Source: Inquilinus sp. Marseille-Q2685 | GTDB taxonomy: Bacteria > Pseudomonadota > Alphaproteobacteria > DSM-16000 > Inquilinaceae | Assembly: GCF_916619195.1 (NCBI RefSeq) | Contig: NZ_CAKAKL010000004.1 | Span: 257,501-321,500, forward strand | Direction: 5' to 3' | DNA: 64,000 bases | Shown: positions 55,858 to 64,000 of the stretch, piece by piece | Layout: each line of letters opens with the position of its first letter | Numbering within the stretch: the stretch's first letter is position 1 | Translations under genes and position numbers: made by a program | The notes under the pieces: generated by a model | What the model saw: only the letters and a program-made list of their open reading frames with translations | Told to the model about the DNA's origin: nothing | Databases searched by the model: none

Positions 55858-57849
55858 CTACTTCTCCTTCGCCGTATTCCAGTAGCTCGTCCCACCGATG
55901 TTGAGCGTCTCCGGAGCCACGACGTCATCGCCCGGGACGCCGATGCGCAGCCGGGTGACCGTGCCATCATCGGCCGTCAGCTGCAGCGTGTAGCCGTCGA
56001 GCCGGTAACGGCCGGCCGAATCCCGCGACTTCAGCGCCCCGCCGACCGAGAAGCCGTTCTCGGTCATGACGGCGCCCATCCCGCCGCTGTAGACGCCGAC
56101 CGAGCCGCCATCGGGCCCCGTGCCCACCATGCTCTGCATGAAGAAGCTGCCGCCCTGGTGCCGTTCGAAGGTGCCGTCGGGCCGGAAGACCAGGTCGATG
56201 CGCGTGGTGACGCCGCCCTGCGACACATTCAGATAGTAGTAGCTGCGGTCCAGCCGGGCATCGGGCGGGAACGGCTTCAGCACGGTGAAGCTGGGCAGGT
56301 CCGCCCGTTCCCCCGCCGCCGCGGTCATCACGTATTTCTGGTCCGGCCGTTCCCAGCGCGACCAATCCTGCGGCGCCCGGCGGCGGACCTGGTCGACGTC
56401 GAGATCGGTCGGCGGATAGTCGAAGGCGTAGCGATAGGCGGTGCCGTCCTTCAGCAGCAGGAAGGTCTCCTCGTTGCGGTCGGTGTAGGTGCCGCCGCCC
56501 GGATTCATGCCGACCTGGAACTGCTCGCGGAACAGCATCGCCTCGATCCGGTCGGCCGGCAGGCCCTTGTCCGGGCCCGCATTCACCTCCGCCGCGTCCG
56601 GCGGCCGGTATTCCAGCCCGCCGGCCTCCGGCAGGTCGGAGCGGGCGAGCCGCGACGGGTCGTCCAGCAGCCGGCAGTCGGACAGGCTGATCACCTCGAA
56701 GTCATAGACCCGGCTGATCCGGCCGATGACGGTGACGTCCCTGCCCTCCGTCCGCTCGAAGCGCTTCTTCTCGGCGTCGTCGGCGAAATCGCAGCTGGCG
56801 GTCCAGATCGAACGCCGCTCCGGCAGCCATTGCCGCAGCCGGTCGTCGCCATCCGACCGGCCGCCGAGGGCGATCGGGCCGAGCGTCTGCATCGCCGTCG
56901 TGACGGCATCGACCTTGTCGTCGTCCTTCCGGCCGGGAGCACGCCGGAACAGCTCCTGCGCCACGACCGAGAGCTGCGCGATCGAGAACAGCGTCTTCGG
57001 CTTCGCCGTCAGCCCCGGCTCCTCCGGGATGTCCGCCCTGGCGATGCCTTCAGGCCCGTCGAGCAGCCGGCAGCCTTCCAGGGTGACGACCTTGAAGTCG
57101 TAGACCCGGCCGATCCGGCCGGCGACGACGACGTCGCGGCCCTCCTCCCGGGCGAAGAGCTTCTCCTCCACCTCGTCGTCGAAGTCGCAGGATGCGGTCC
57201 ACAGCGACTGCTGGTCGACCGTCCATTGCTGCAGCCGGTCGTCGTCGACGGCCCGGCCGGAGACGGCGATCAGCCCCAGCCGGCCCAGGAGGTCCGAGGC
57301 CCAGTCGGTCTTCTCGTCCTCGTCGCCCGGCGCCTGGCGCCGGGCCTCGGCCGCCAAGCCCGAGAGCTGGCCCACCGAATACAGCGTCTTCGGCCGTGGC
57401 GCCGGGCCGACGAAGGCCTCCAGCACGCCGCGATGGCGCCCGGCCTTGGCGACCAGGGCGAAGGTGTCGCCGCCGAACAGAGCCGGCAGGGCATTGCAGA
57501 GCAGCGGCGTCTTCTGCACCATCGAATCGGCCTGGGACTGGAGGGCGGCCTCGAGCTTCGCTCGGGCATCCGCGAAGCCGTCCCTCTGCGCCAGGGTCCG
57601 TTCCAGCAGCCGCTCCAGCCGGTCGGCGTCGTTCGCCTGGCGCCAGGCCTGCAGCGCCGCCGCATGGGCCGCGGCGGCGGGAGCGTCGGTGCGGTCGCAG
57701 GCGGCGACCACGGCACGGGTGAGGCCGAGCGGCACGTAAAGCGTGGTGATCGCCTCGGCCAGCGCCTTCGGATCCGGCGAGCCGGCGGCCGGCGACGGGG
57801 TGAGAGCCGCGAGCGATGCGGCGACGACCAGGCCTGCCAGGATCCTCAT
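55858..57849 (-). CDS. Exported protein of unknown function with a tandem duplicated domain
   Basis: The 663-residue precursor has a signal peptide (MRILAGLVVAASLAALTPSP-AAG) and an excellent GGAGGGG ribosome site. Residues 152-264 and 283-396 are repeats of one unit of about 113 residues. Each starts PKTLYSVGQLS or PKTLFSIAQLS, has DDDRLQQW or DDRLRQW, then SLWTASCDFDD or SIWTASCDFAD, VAGRIGRVYDFKV or VIGRISRVYDFEV, and ends GCRLLD or DCRLLD. An alpha-helical part precedes them. The last 200 residues look like a beta-rich, lipocalin-like domain (RIDLVFRPDGTFERHQGG). I find no known family. Confidence 0.85.
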   Translation of the reverse strand: MRILAGLVVAASLAALTPSPAAGSPDPKALAEAITTLYVPLGLTRAVVAACDRTDAPAAAAHAAALQAWRQANDADRLERLLERTLAQRDGFADARAKLEAALQSQADSMVQKTPLLCNALPALFGGDTFALVAKAGRHRGVLEAFVGPAPRPKTLYSVGQLSGLAAEARRQAPGDEDEKTDWASDLLGRLGLIAVSGRAVDDDRLQQWTVDQQSLWTASCDFDDEVEEKLFAREEGRDVVVAGRIGRVYDFKVVTLEGCRLLDGPEGIARADIPEEPGLTAKPKTLFSIAQLSVVAQELFRRAPGRKDDDKVDAVTTAMQTLGPIALGGRSDGDDRLRQWLPERRSIWTASCDFADDAEKKRFERTEGRDVTVIGRISRVYDFEVISLSDCRLLDDPSRLARSDLPEAGGLEYRPPDAAEVNAGPDKGLPADRIEAMLFREQFQVGMNPGGGTYTDRNEETFLLLKDGTAYRYAFDYPPTDLDVDQVRRRAPQDWSRWERPDQKYVMTAAAGERADLPSFTVLKPFPPDARLDRSYYYLNVSQGGVTTRIDLVFRPDGTFERHQGGSFFMQSMVGTGPDGGSVGVYSGGMGAVMTENGFSVGGALKSRDSAGRYRLDGYTLQLTADDGTVTRLRIGVPGDDVVAPETLNIGGTSYWNTAKEK

Positions 57850-57915
57850 CCGTCCCCTCCCCGTCGGCGTCGGGCGCCAGACTGGCCCGGCCTCGCGGCA
57901 GGAACAAGGCGAGAA

Positions 57916-58464
57916 TCAGGCGGCGCGCGCCCCGTCCCGCAGGCCTTCGCGCATGGCGTCCTCACCGTCGCGCAGCGCCTGGACATAGGCCGGCAGCGCG
58001 GGCGACGGGCCCTGCCAGCCGAAGGCGGCGGCGATCTCCGCCGTCGGCACCGTGCCGCCGCGGCGGCGGAACACGGCCTTGACCACGGCGTGAGCGGCGA
58101 CGGCGCCGCCCGCGTCCTCGAAGGCCTGATCGAGATACAGCCACTTCTCGTCCCAGCCGAGCAGCCGGGTGCGCAGCCGATAGCCGGCGAAGGCGGCGAG
58201 CGAGCGGCGGTAGCGGATGGTCGCCCCGCCCAGCACCGGCGCCCAGCGCCGCCGCCACAGCAGCCCGACCAGCCCGACCCGCAGCATCAGGTCGGTGCGG
58301 CCGAGGTCCATCACCGTCAGGTACCGGCCGTTGTTCATGTGCAGGTTGAAATCGAGGTCGTTCGGCCAGACCCGGAACCGGACCACGCTGTCGTCGAACA
58401 GGGTCAGCCTGCGGCCGAGCAGCGCCGCGGCCACGACCCGGATGAGGCGGAGATAGAGGTTCAT
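57916..58464 (-). CDS. Acyl-CoA thioesterase-like hotdog protein
   Basis: The 182-residue protein carries the hotdog-fold signature VWPNDLDFNLHMNNGRYLTV-MDLGRTDLM, characteristic of the THEM6/4HBT_2-type thioesterases. The strands RYRRSLAAFAGYRLRTRLL and DEKWLYLDQAFED follow. It probably hydrolyses long-chain or branched acyl thioesters. GGAAGGG precedes the ATG. It lies downstream of the beta-oxidation genes on the same strand, separated by the repeat at 58496-58625. Confidence 0.88.
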   Translation of the reverse strand: MNLYLRLIRVVAAALLGRRLTLFDDSVVRFRVWPNDLDFNLHMNNGRYLTVMDLGRTDLMLRVGLVGLLWRRRWAPVLGGATIRYRRSLAAFAGYRLRTRLLGWDEKWLYLDQAFEDAGGAVAAHAVVKAVFRRRGGTVPTAEIAAAFGWQGPSPALPAYVQALRDGEDAMREGLRDGARAA

Positions 58465-58495
58465 GGGCCGTGCCCTTCCTGCGTCGGCGCGGACG

Positions 58496-58625
58496 CCCCC
58501 TCACCCTCCCGTCGCCAACGCGACGGGCCCCTCCCTCTCCCCGAGGGAGAGGGAAAAACGCGGCCAGCGCCCTTCACCTCTCCTTGGGGAGAGGTCGAAT
58601 CGCGCAGCGATTTCGGGTGAGGGGG
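58496..58625 (-). repeat. 130-bp dispersed palindromic element, copy B
   Basis: This copy has the same 11-bp inverted ends ccccctcaccc / gggtgaggggg as copy A. Read on the minus strand it follows copy A closely: cccgaaatcgctg, cgacctctcccc, then ccctctcc...ggagaggga and gggagggtgaggggg. It lies between the acyl-CoA dehydrogenase and thioesterase genes. Confidence 0.9.
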
Positions 58626-58651
58626 CGGCCGGGAGCCACGCCCCGATGAAA

Positions 58652-60451
58652 TCAGAACGCTTCTGCCTCCAGCGCCATCAGGGGCGCCTTGCCGGCCATG
58701 ATCTGGATGAACAGCGATCCGGTCTCCGGCAGCATGCGCTGGACGAAGAAGCGCGCCGTCTTCAGCTTGGCGTCGTAGAAGCCGGCCCGGTCGCCGGCCC
58801 CGGGTGCCTTCTGCAGCGCCACCTTGGCCATCCGCGCCCACATCCAGCCCAGCGCCACCAGCGCGAACAGCTTGAGGTAGTCGGACGAGGCGGCGCCCGC
58901 CTCCTCCGGGTCCTTCAGCCCCTTCTGCGCGATCCAGGCGGTGGCCTGCTGCAGCTTGCCGAAGGCCTTGGCCAGCGGGCCGACGAACTCCAGCATCGCC
59001 GCATCCTCCGCCTCCTCGCGGATGAAAGCGTCGACCGGGTGGAAGAAGCTGCGCAGCAGCCGGCCCATATCCTGCGGCATCTTGCGGCCGACCAGGTCCA
59101 GCGCCTGGATGCCGTTGGCGCCCTCGTAGATCTGGGCGATGCGGGCGTCGCGGACGAACTGCTCCATGCCCCATTCGCGAATATAGCCGTGGCCGCCCAG
59201 CACCTGCTGGGACCGCACCGCGACCTCCAGCCCCATATCGGTGAAATACGCCTTCAGGATCGGCGTCATCAGCGACACGAAGTCGTTGGCGTTCTGCCGC
59301 ACCGCCGGGTCGGGGTGCTTGGTGTACAGGTCGATGTTGATGCCGACCAGGTAGCCCAGCGCCCGCGCGCCCTCGGCGAAGGCCTTGCCGGTCAGCAGGT
59401 TCTTGCGCACGTCCGGATGGACGATGATCGGGTCGGCCGGCTTGTCCGGCGCCTTCGGGCCGGACAGGGCGCGGCCCTGCAGCCGGTCCCTGGCATAGGC
59501 CACGGCATTCTGGTAGGCGACCTCGGCGATGCCCAGCCCCTGCATGGCGACGCCGAGCCGCGCGGTGTTCATCATCACGAACATCGCCCGCATGCCCTTG
59601 TGCTTCTCGCCGACCAGCCAGCCGGTGGCGCCGTCGAGATTCATCACGCAGGTGGACGACGCCTTGATGCCCATCTTGTGCTCGATCGAGCCGCAGGCGA
59701 TGCCGTTGCGGGCGCCCGCCACGACCGCGCCGTTCTCCTCCTTCGGCAGGAACTTCGGCACCACGAACAGGCTGATGCCCTTGATGCCCGGCGGGGCGTC
59801 GGGCAGGCGGGCCAGCACCAGGTGGATGATGTTCTCGGTCAGGTCGTGCTCGCCGGCCGAGATGAAGATCTTGGTGCCGGTCAGGCTCCAGGCGCCGTCG
59901 GCCGCCGGCTCGGCCTTGGTGCGGATCAGGCCGAGATCGGTGCCGCAATGCGGCTCGGTCAGGCACATGGTGCCGGACCAGGTGCCGTCGGCCAGCTTCG
60001 GCAGGTAGGTCGACTTCTGCCGCTCGTCGCCATAGGCTTCCAGCGCGTTGTAGGCACCCTGCGACAGGCCGGGATACATGCCGAAGGACATGTTGGCGGA
60101 GGACAGCACCTCCTCGATCACGACGTTGACCGCCTTGGGCATGCCCTGGCCGCCGAAGGCCGGGTCGGCCGACAGGCCGGTCCAGCCGCCCTCGGCGAAG
60201 GTGCGGTACGCTTCCTTAAAGCCCTTGGGCGTGTAGACCACGCCGTTCTCGAAGCGGCAGCCCTCCTCGTCGCCGGGCTGGTTCAAGGGGGCCAGCTCGT
60301 TCTCGGCCAGGCGCGCCGCCTCCTCCAGGATCGCGTCGACCGTGTCGGGCGTCGCCTCCTCATAGCCGGGCAGCTTGGCCAGCTGGCCGGCGTCGAGCAG
60401 CTCGTGCAGCACGAAGCGGATGTCGTCGAGCGGAACCTTGTAGCTGGGCAT
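58652..60451 (-). CDS. Acyl-CoA dehydrogenase (FadE-type, beta-oxidation)
   Basis: The 599-residue flavoenzyme carries out the first oxidation of fatty acyl-CoA. The flavin site is MCLTEPHCGTDLGLIRTKA and TGTKIFISAGEHDLTEN. The active-site base lies in IYEGANGIQALDLVGRK. An extended C-terminal region (FFHPVDAFIREEAEDAAMLE onward) is typical of the long acyl-CoA dehydrogenases of this operon type. GAGAGGATC precedes the ATG. It lies 12 bases after the fadN-like gene and continues the thiolase-HAD/ECH-dehydrogenase operon. Confidence 0.93.
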   Translation of the reverse strand: MPSYKVPLDDIRFVLHELLDAGQLAKLPGYEEATPDTVDAILEEAARLAENELAPLNQPGDEEGCRFENGVVYTPKGFKEAYRTFAEGGWTGLSADPAFGGQGMPKAVNVVIEEVLSSANMSFGMYPGLSQGAYNALEAYGDERQKSTYLPKLADGTWSGTMCLTEPHCGTDLGLIRTKAEPAADGAWSLTGTKIFISAGEHDLTENIIHLVLARLPDAPPGIKGISLFVVPKFLPKEENGAVVAGARNGIACGSIEHKMGIKASSTCVMNLDGATGWLVGEKHKGMRAMFVMMNTARLGVAMQGLGIAEVAYQNAVAYARDRLQGRALSGPKAPDKPADPIIVHPDVRKNLLTGKAFAEGARALGYLVGINIDLYTKHPDPAVRQNANDFVSLMTPILKAYFTDMGLEVAVRSQQVLGGHGYIREWGMEQFVRDARIAQIYEGANGIQALDLVGRKMPQDMGRLLRSFFHPVDAFIREEAEDAAMLEFVGPLAKAFGKLQQATAWIAQKGLKDPEEAGAASSDYLKLFALVALGWMWARMAKVALQKAPGAGDRAGFYDAKLKTARFFVQRMLPETGSLFIQIMAGKAPLMALEAEAF

Positions 60452-60463
60452 CGTCAGATCCTC

Positions 60464-62794
60464 TCAGTTCCGCAGCGGCTTGCCGGTGGCCAGCATGTGC
60501 TCGACCCGGGCGATGGTGCCGGGGGCCCGGACCAGCTCGGTGAACGCCTCGCGCTCCAGCGCCAGCACATCGTCCTCGGTCAGCTTTTCGGTGATGTCGG
60601 TGTCGCCGCCGGACAGGACGTTGGCCAAGCGGTCGGAGACGACGACGTCATAGGGCGTCGCCTTGCCGGTGCGGGCCAGATCGGCCACCGCCAGGGCGAA
60701 GGCGGTCTTGGCGGTCGGGCCTGGCAGGCGGATCTCCTCCGCCGGCTTCGGCGGCTGGTAGCCTTCGGCCAGCGCCAGCGCGCGCGCCTTGGCATCGGCC
60801 AGGAGGCGGTCGCGGTTCATGGTGACGCCGTCGGCCGGGCGGAGATACAGCAGCTCCTTCGCCTCGAAGGCCGACTTCGCCACCTTGGCCGTGCCGATGG
60901 TCTCGAACACCTGGCCCAGCGGCGGCATCGGCCCACCGGGGCGCTTCGGCTGGCCATAGGCACGCAGCAGCATCTCCTTGCAGCCGCCCCAGCCGGGGAT
61001 CAGGCCGACGCCAACCTCGACCAGGCCGCAATAGGTCTCGGCATGGGCCTGGATCGCGGCGGCGTGCAGCAGGATCTCGCAGCCGCCGCCCAGCGCCAGG
61101 CCGGAGGGCGCGGCCACGGTCGGGAACGGCGCGAATTTCAGCGCCTTGTAGGCGTCCTGGCCGCCCTTCACCAGCGCCTCGATCTGCGGCCACAGCGCGA
61201 TGTTGATGCCGAACAAGGCGAGGCCCAGATTGGCGCCGACCGAGAAGTTGGTGCCCTCGTTATAGATCACCATCGCCTTGTACCTGGAGGCGGTGATGCG
61301 GATCGCCTCGCCCAGCAGCGCCATGGTCTGGTCGTCGAGGCTGTTCATCTTCGAGATGAACTCGAAGCAGGTGACGCCGTCGCCGATGTCCCACAGCGCC
61401 GCCGAGCCGTTCTTCGCGATCGGCTTGGCCGTGCGCTTGACGTCGGCCAGCAGCAGCACGCCGTCCGGCCGCTTCACCTCGGCGTAGTCGCCGCCGGTGG
61501 TCAGGTACTGCAGCCTGCCGTCCTGGACCCGGTAGAAGCTGCGGCCCTGCGCGGATTTGAGCAGCGCCGGCACCGGCTTGCCCTGGCTTTCCAGCCAGCC
61601 GATCAGCCAGTCGGCACCGACCTGGTCGATCAGCTCGAACGGGCCGAAGCTCCAGTTGTAGCCGAGGCGCATGGCTTCATCGACCGCGACCACCGTGTCG
61701 GCGATCTGCGGCACCAGCCCGGCGGCGTAGGACAGGGTCTGGCCCAGCACCCGGGCGGCGTATTGCCCGGTCTTGTCGTCGAAGCCGACCAGCGCCTTCA
61801 GCCCGCCCTGGCGCGCGGCCTCGACGCTGTCGAGCTTCGGCTTGTCGGACCTTGCCCAGGCACCGGTCCTGAGGTCGATGCTCTCCTTCACCCGGCTGCC
61901 GTCGACCCCCTTGCTGAGGCGGTAGAAGCCGCCCTTGCCCTTGCGGCCGGTGTAGCCCTCGGCGATCAGCTTCTCGACCAGCGGCTCCGAACGGTAGATC
62001 TCGCGATAGCCGTCATCCTCGGGCAGGGTCGCCAGCAGGCTCTTGGCGATGTGCGGCATCAGGTCGAGCCCGACCAGGTCGATCAGCCCGAACACGCCGG
62101 TCTTCGGCACGCCCATCGGCCGGCCGACGACCGCATCCGCCTCCTCCACCGTCAGGCAAAGGTCGAAGGCGCCGTTGACCGCCGCCTGGATCCAGTAGGT
62201 GCCGATCCGGTTGGCGATGAAGCCGGGGGTGTCCTTGCAATCGACGACGCCCTTGCCGAGGCGGAGATCGGCGAAGCCGCGGATGCCGGCGACGAGGCCC
62301 GGGTCGGTCTCCGGCCCGGTCACCAGCTCCAGCAGGCGCATGTAGCGCGGCGGGTTGAAGAAATGGGTGATCAGGAAGCCGCGCCGGAACGAATCGGACC
62401 GGCCCTCGGTCAGGATCGCCAGCGGGATGGTCGAGGTGTTGGAGGAGACGGCTGCGCCGGGCTTCATCACCTGCTCGATCCGGGCATAGAGGTCCCGCTT
62501 GACCGCCGGGTCCTCCAGCACCGCCTCGACGATCCAGTCGCAGCCGGCCAGCTTGTCCAGGTCGTCCTCGGTGTTGCCGGGGGTGACCAGCTTCGCCGCC
62601 GCCTTCGACATGAAGGGCGCCGGGTCGGCCTTGGCCATGCGCGCCAGCGCTCCCTCGGCGACGACGTTCCGGTTGGTGGCGTCCTTGGGCACGATATCGA
62701 GCAGCAGCACCGGCACGCCGGCATTGGCGAAATGCGCCGCGATGCCGCTGCCCATCACGCCGGCGCCGATCACCGCGACTTGCTTGATGTCCAT
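60464..62794 (-). CDS. Fused 3-hydroxyacyl-CoA dehydrogenase / enoyl-CoA hydratase (FadN-like)
   Basis: The 776-residue bifunctional enzyme does steps two and three of beta-oxidation. The NAD domain starts VAVIGAGVMGSGIAAHFANA; the catalytic His-Glu pair is in HFFNPPRYMRLLELV; TPGFIANRI is also present. The hydratase part is at the C-terminus: NFSVGANLGLAL (oxyanion hole), GLALGGGCEILLHA and GLVEVGVGLIPGWGG with its two glutamates. This order (dehydrogenase first, hydratase last) is that of Bacillus FadN, the reverse of E. coli FadB/FadJ. GGGAGC lies before the ATG. Confidence 0.93.
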   Translation of the reverse strand: MDIKQVAVIGAGVMGSGIAAHFANAGVPVLLLDIVPKDATNRNVVAEGALARMAKADPAPFMSKAAAKLVTPGNTEDDLDKLAGCDWIVEAVLEDPAVKRDLYARIEQVMKPGAAVSSNTSTIPLAILTEGRSDSFRRGFLITHFFNPPRYMRLLELVTGPETDPGLVAGIRGFADLRLGKGVVDCKDTPGFIANRIGTYWIQAAVNGAFDLCLTVEEADAVVGRPMGVPKTGVFGLIDLVGLDLMPHIAKSLLATLPEDDGYREIYRSEPLVEKLIAEGYTGRKGKGGFYRLSKGVDGSRVKESIDLRTGAWARSDKPKLDSVEAARQGGLKALVGFDDKTGQYAARVLGQTLSYAAGLVPQIADTVVAVDEAMRLGYNWSFGPFELIDQVGADWLIGWLESQGKPVPALLKSAQGRSFYRVQDGRLQYLTTGGDYAEVKRPDGVLLLADVKRTAKPIAKNGSAALWDIGDGVTCFEFISKMNSLDDQTMALLGEAIRITASRYKAMVIYNEGTNFSVGANLGLALFGINIALWPQIEALVKGGQDAYKALKFAPFPTVAAPSGLALGGGCEILLHAAAIQAHAETYCGLVEVGVGLIPGWGGCKEMLLRAYGQPKRPGGPMPPLGQVFETIGTAKVAKSAFEAKELLYLRPADGVTMNRDRLLADAKARALALAEGYQPPKPAEEIRLPGPTAKTAFALAVADLARTGKATPYDVVVSDRLANVLSGGDTDITEKLTEDDVLALEREAFTELVRAPGTIARVEHMLATGKPLRN

Positions 62795-62820
62795 GGTTCA
62801 GCTCCCTGAGGTCGCAGCCT

Positions 62821-62848
62821 GCCCCTCACCCGGTTGCGGATGAGGGGC
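62821..62848. repeat. Short CCCCTCACCC hairpin between thiolase and the HAD/ECH gene
   Basis: The arms gcccctca and tgaggggc (8 bp, 12-base spacer) look like a minimal version of the dispersed elements at 30955 and 58496. It lies in the 79-base gap inside the beta-oxidation operon and could lower or stabilise downstream transcript. Confidence 0.55.
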
Positions 62849-62873
62849 GGCGCTGACGTCGTGTCGGGTTGGG

Positions 62874-64000
<1,127 letters not shown>

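Noticed and set aside
58463-62809. 1448-codon plus-strand open frame
   Set aside because: It is antisense to the acyl-CoA dehydrogenase and FadN-like genes, which have complete catalytic motifs.

Overview
The window is very GC-rich with tightly packed genes and reads as an ordinary chromosomal segment of an aerobic alphaproteobacterium. Supporting marks are separate petA, petB and petC genes for the bc1 complex, a COX15-type heme A synthase (CtaA), glutathione-dependent formaldehyde handling (Gfa), DUF1285 and DUF1345 proteins, and a 15-nt Shine-Dalgarno that is complementary to the usual 16S rRNA 3' tail. A Rhodospirillales-like host is my best guess, but no rRNA or tRNA gene is present to prove it. 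I see no phage, IS, CRISPR or restriction genes.

Layout. 1-4.3 kb: the end of an M23 peptidase, an unknown coiled-coil protein, and a coupled operon of an AidB-like acyl-CoA dehydrogenase, a DUF924 protein and a VOC protein. 4.3-8.6 kb: petABC with a recognisable promoter and a 14-bp terminator hairpin, divergent from trmL and hemF. 8.7-12.5 kb: an MHS-type transporter, a RibD-C reductase, gfa and an aldo/keto reductase. 12.5-21.7 kb: a coupled DUF1285, Nudix and CCA-enzyme operon divergent from a four-gene MoxR, DUF58, BatA/DUF4159 and VWA/GATase-like operon. 21.8-28.8 kb: a DUF1326/DUF2182 pair with a Met-Pro-Gly repeat, an OmpA-like porin, a methyltransferase, a large MscS-family channel and a DUF6496 protein.

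28.9-36 kb: acs, an MFS transporter with an FAD-linked 2-hydroxyacid dehydrogenase behind a 9-bp inverted repeat, and azlCD with an AraC regulator. 36-43.7 kb: a methyltransferase, an EamA exporter, two small envelope proteins, a probable 2-keto-3-deoxy-L-fuconate dehydrogenase and 2,4-diketo hydrolase pair, a Gfo/Idh/MocA oxidoreductase, a DnaJ-like protein and ctaA. 43.9-49.6 kb: a complete oppABCDF peptide importer. 50-55.9 kb: an RTX-repeat protein, a DJ-1/PfpI protein lacking its cysteine, a structured locus with a 31-codon ORF and a near-perfect Shine-Dalgarno, a DUF1345 protein, an aminotransferase and peptide deformylase. 55.9-64 kb: an unknown exported protein with a duplicated domain, a thioesterase and a fatty-acid beta-oxidation operon (thiolase, FadN-like HAD/ECH fusion, acyl-CoA dehydrogenase) that runs off the right edge.

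How the genes fit together. Respiration (petABC, ctaA, hemF) and carbon entry through acetyl-CoA (acs, beta-oxidation) with peptide, hydroxyacid and amino-acid transport describe a versatile aerobic heterotroph. The least understood parts are the MoxR/DUF58/DUF4159/VWA operon, the Met-rich DUF2182 with DUF1326, the short-ORF locus at 52.4-52.6 kb, and the duplicated-domain exported protein. Two copies of a 126-130-bp dispersed palindromic element sit in inverted orientation at 30.96-31.08 and 58.50-58.63 kb.
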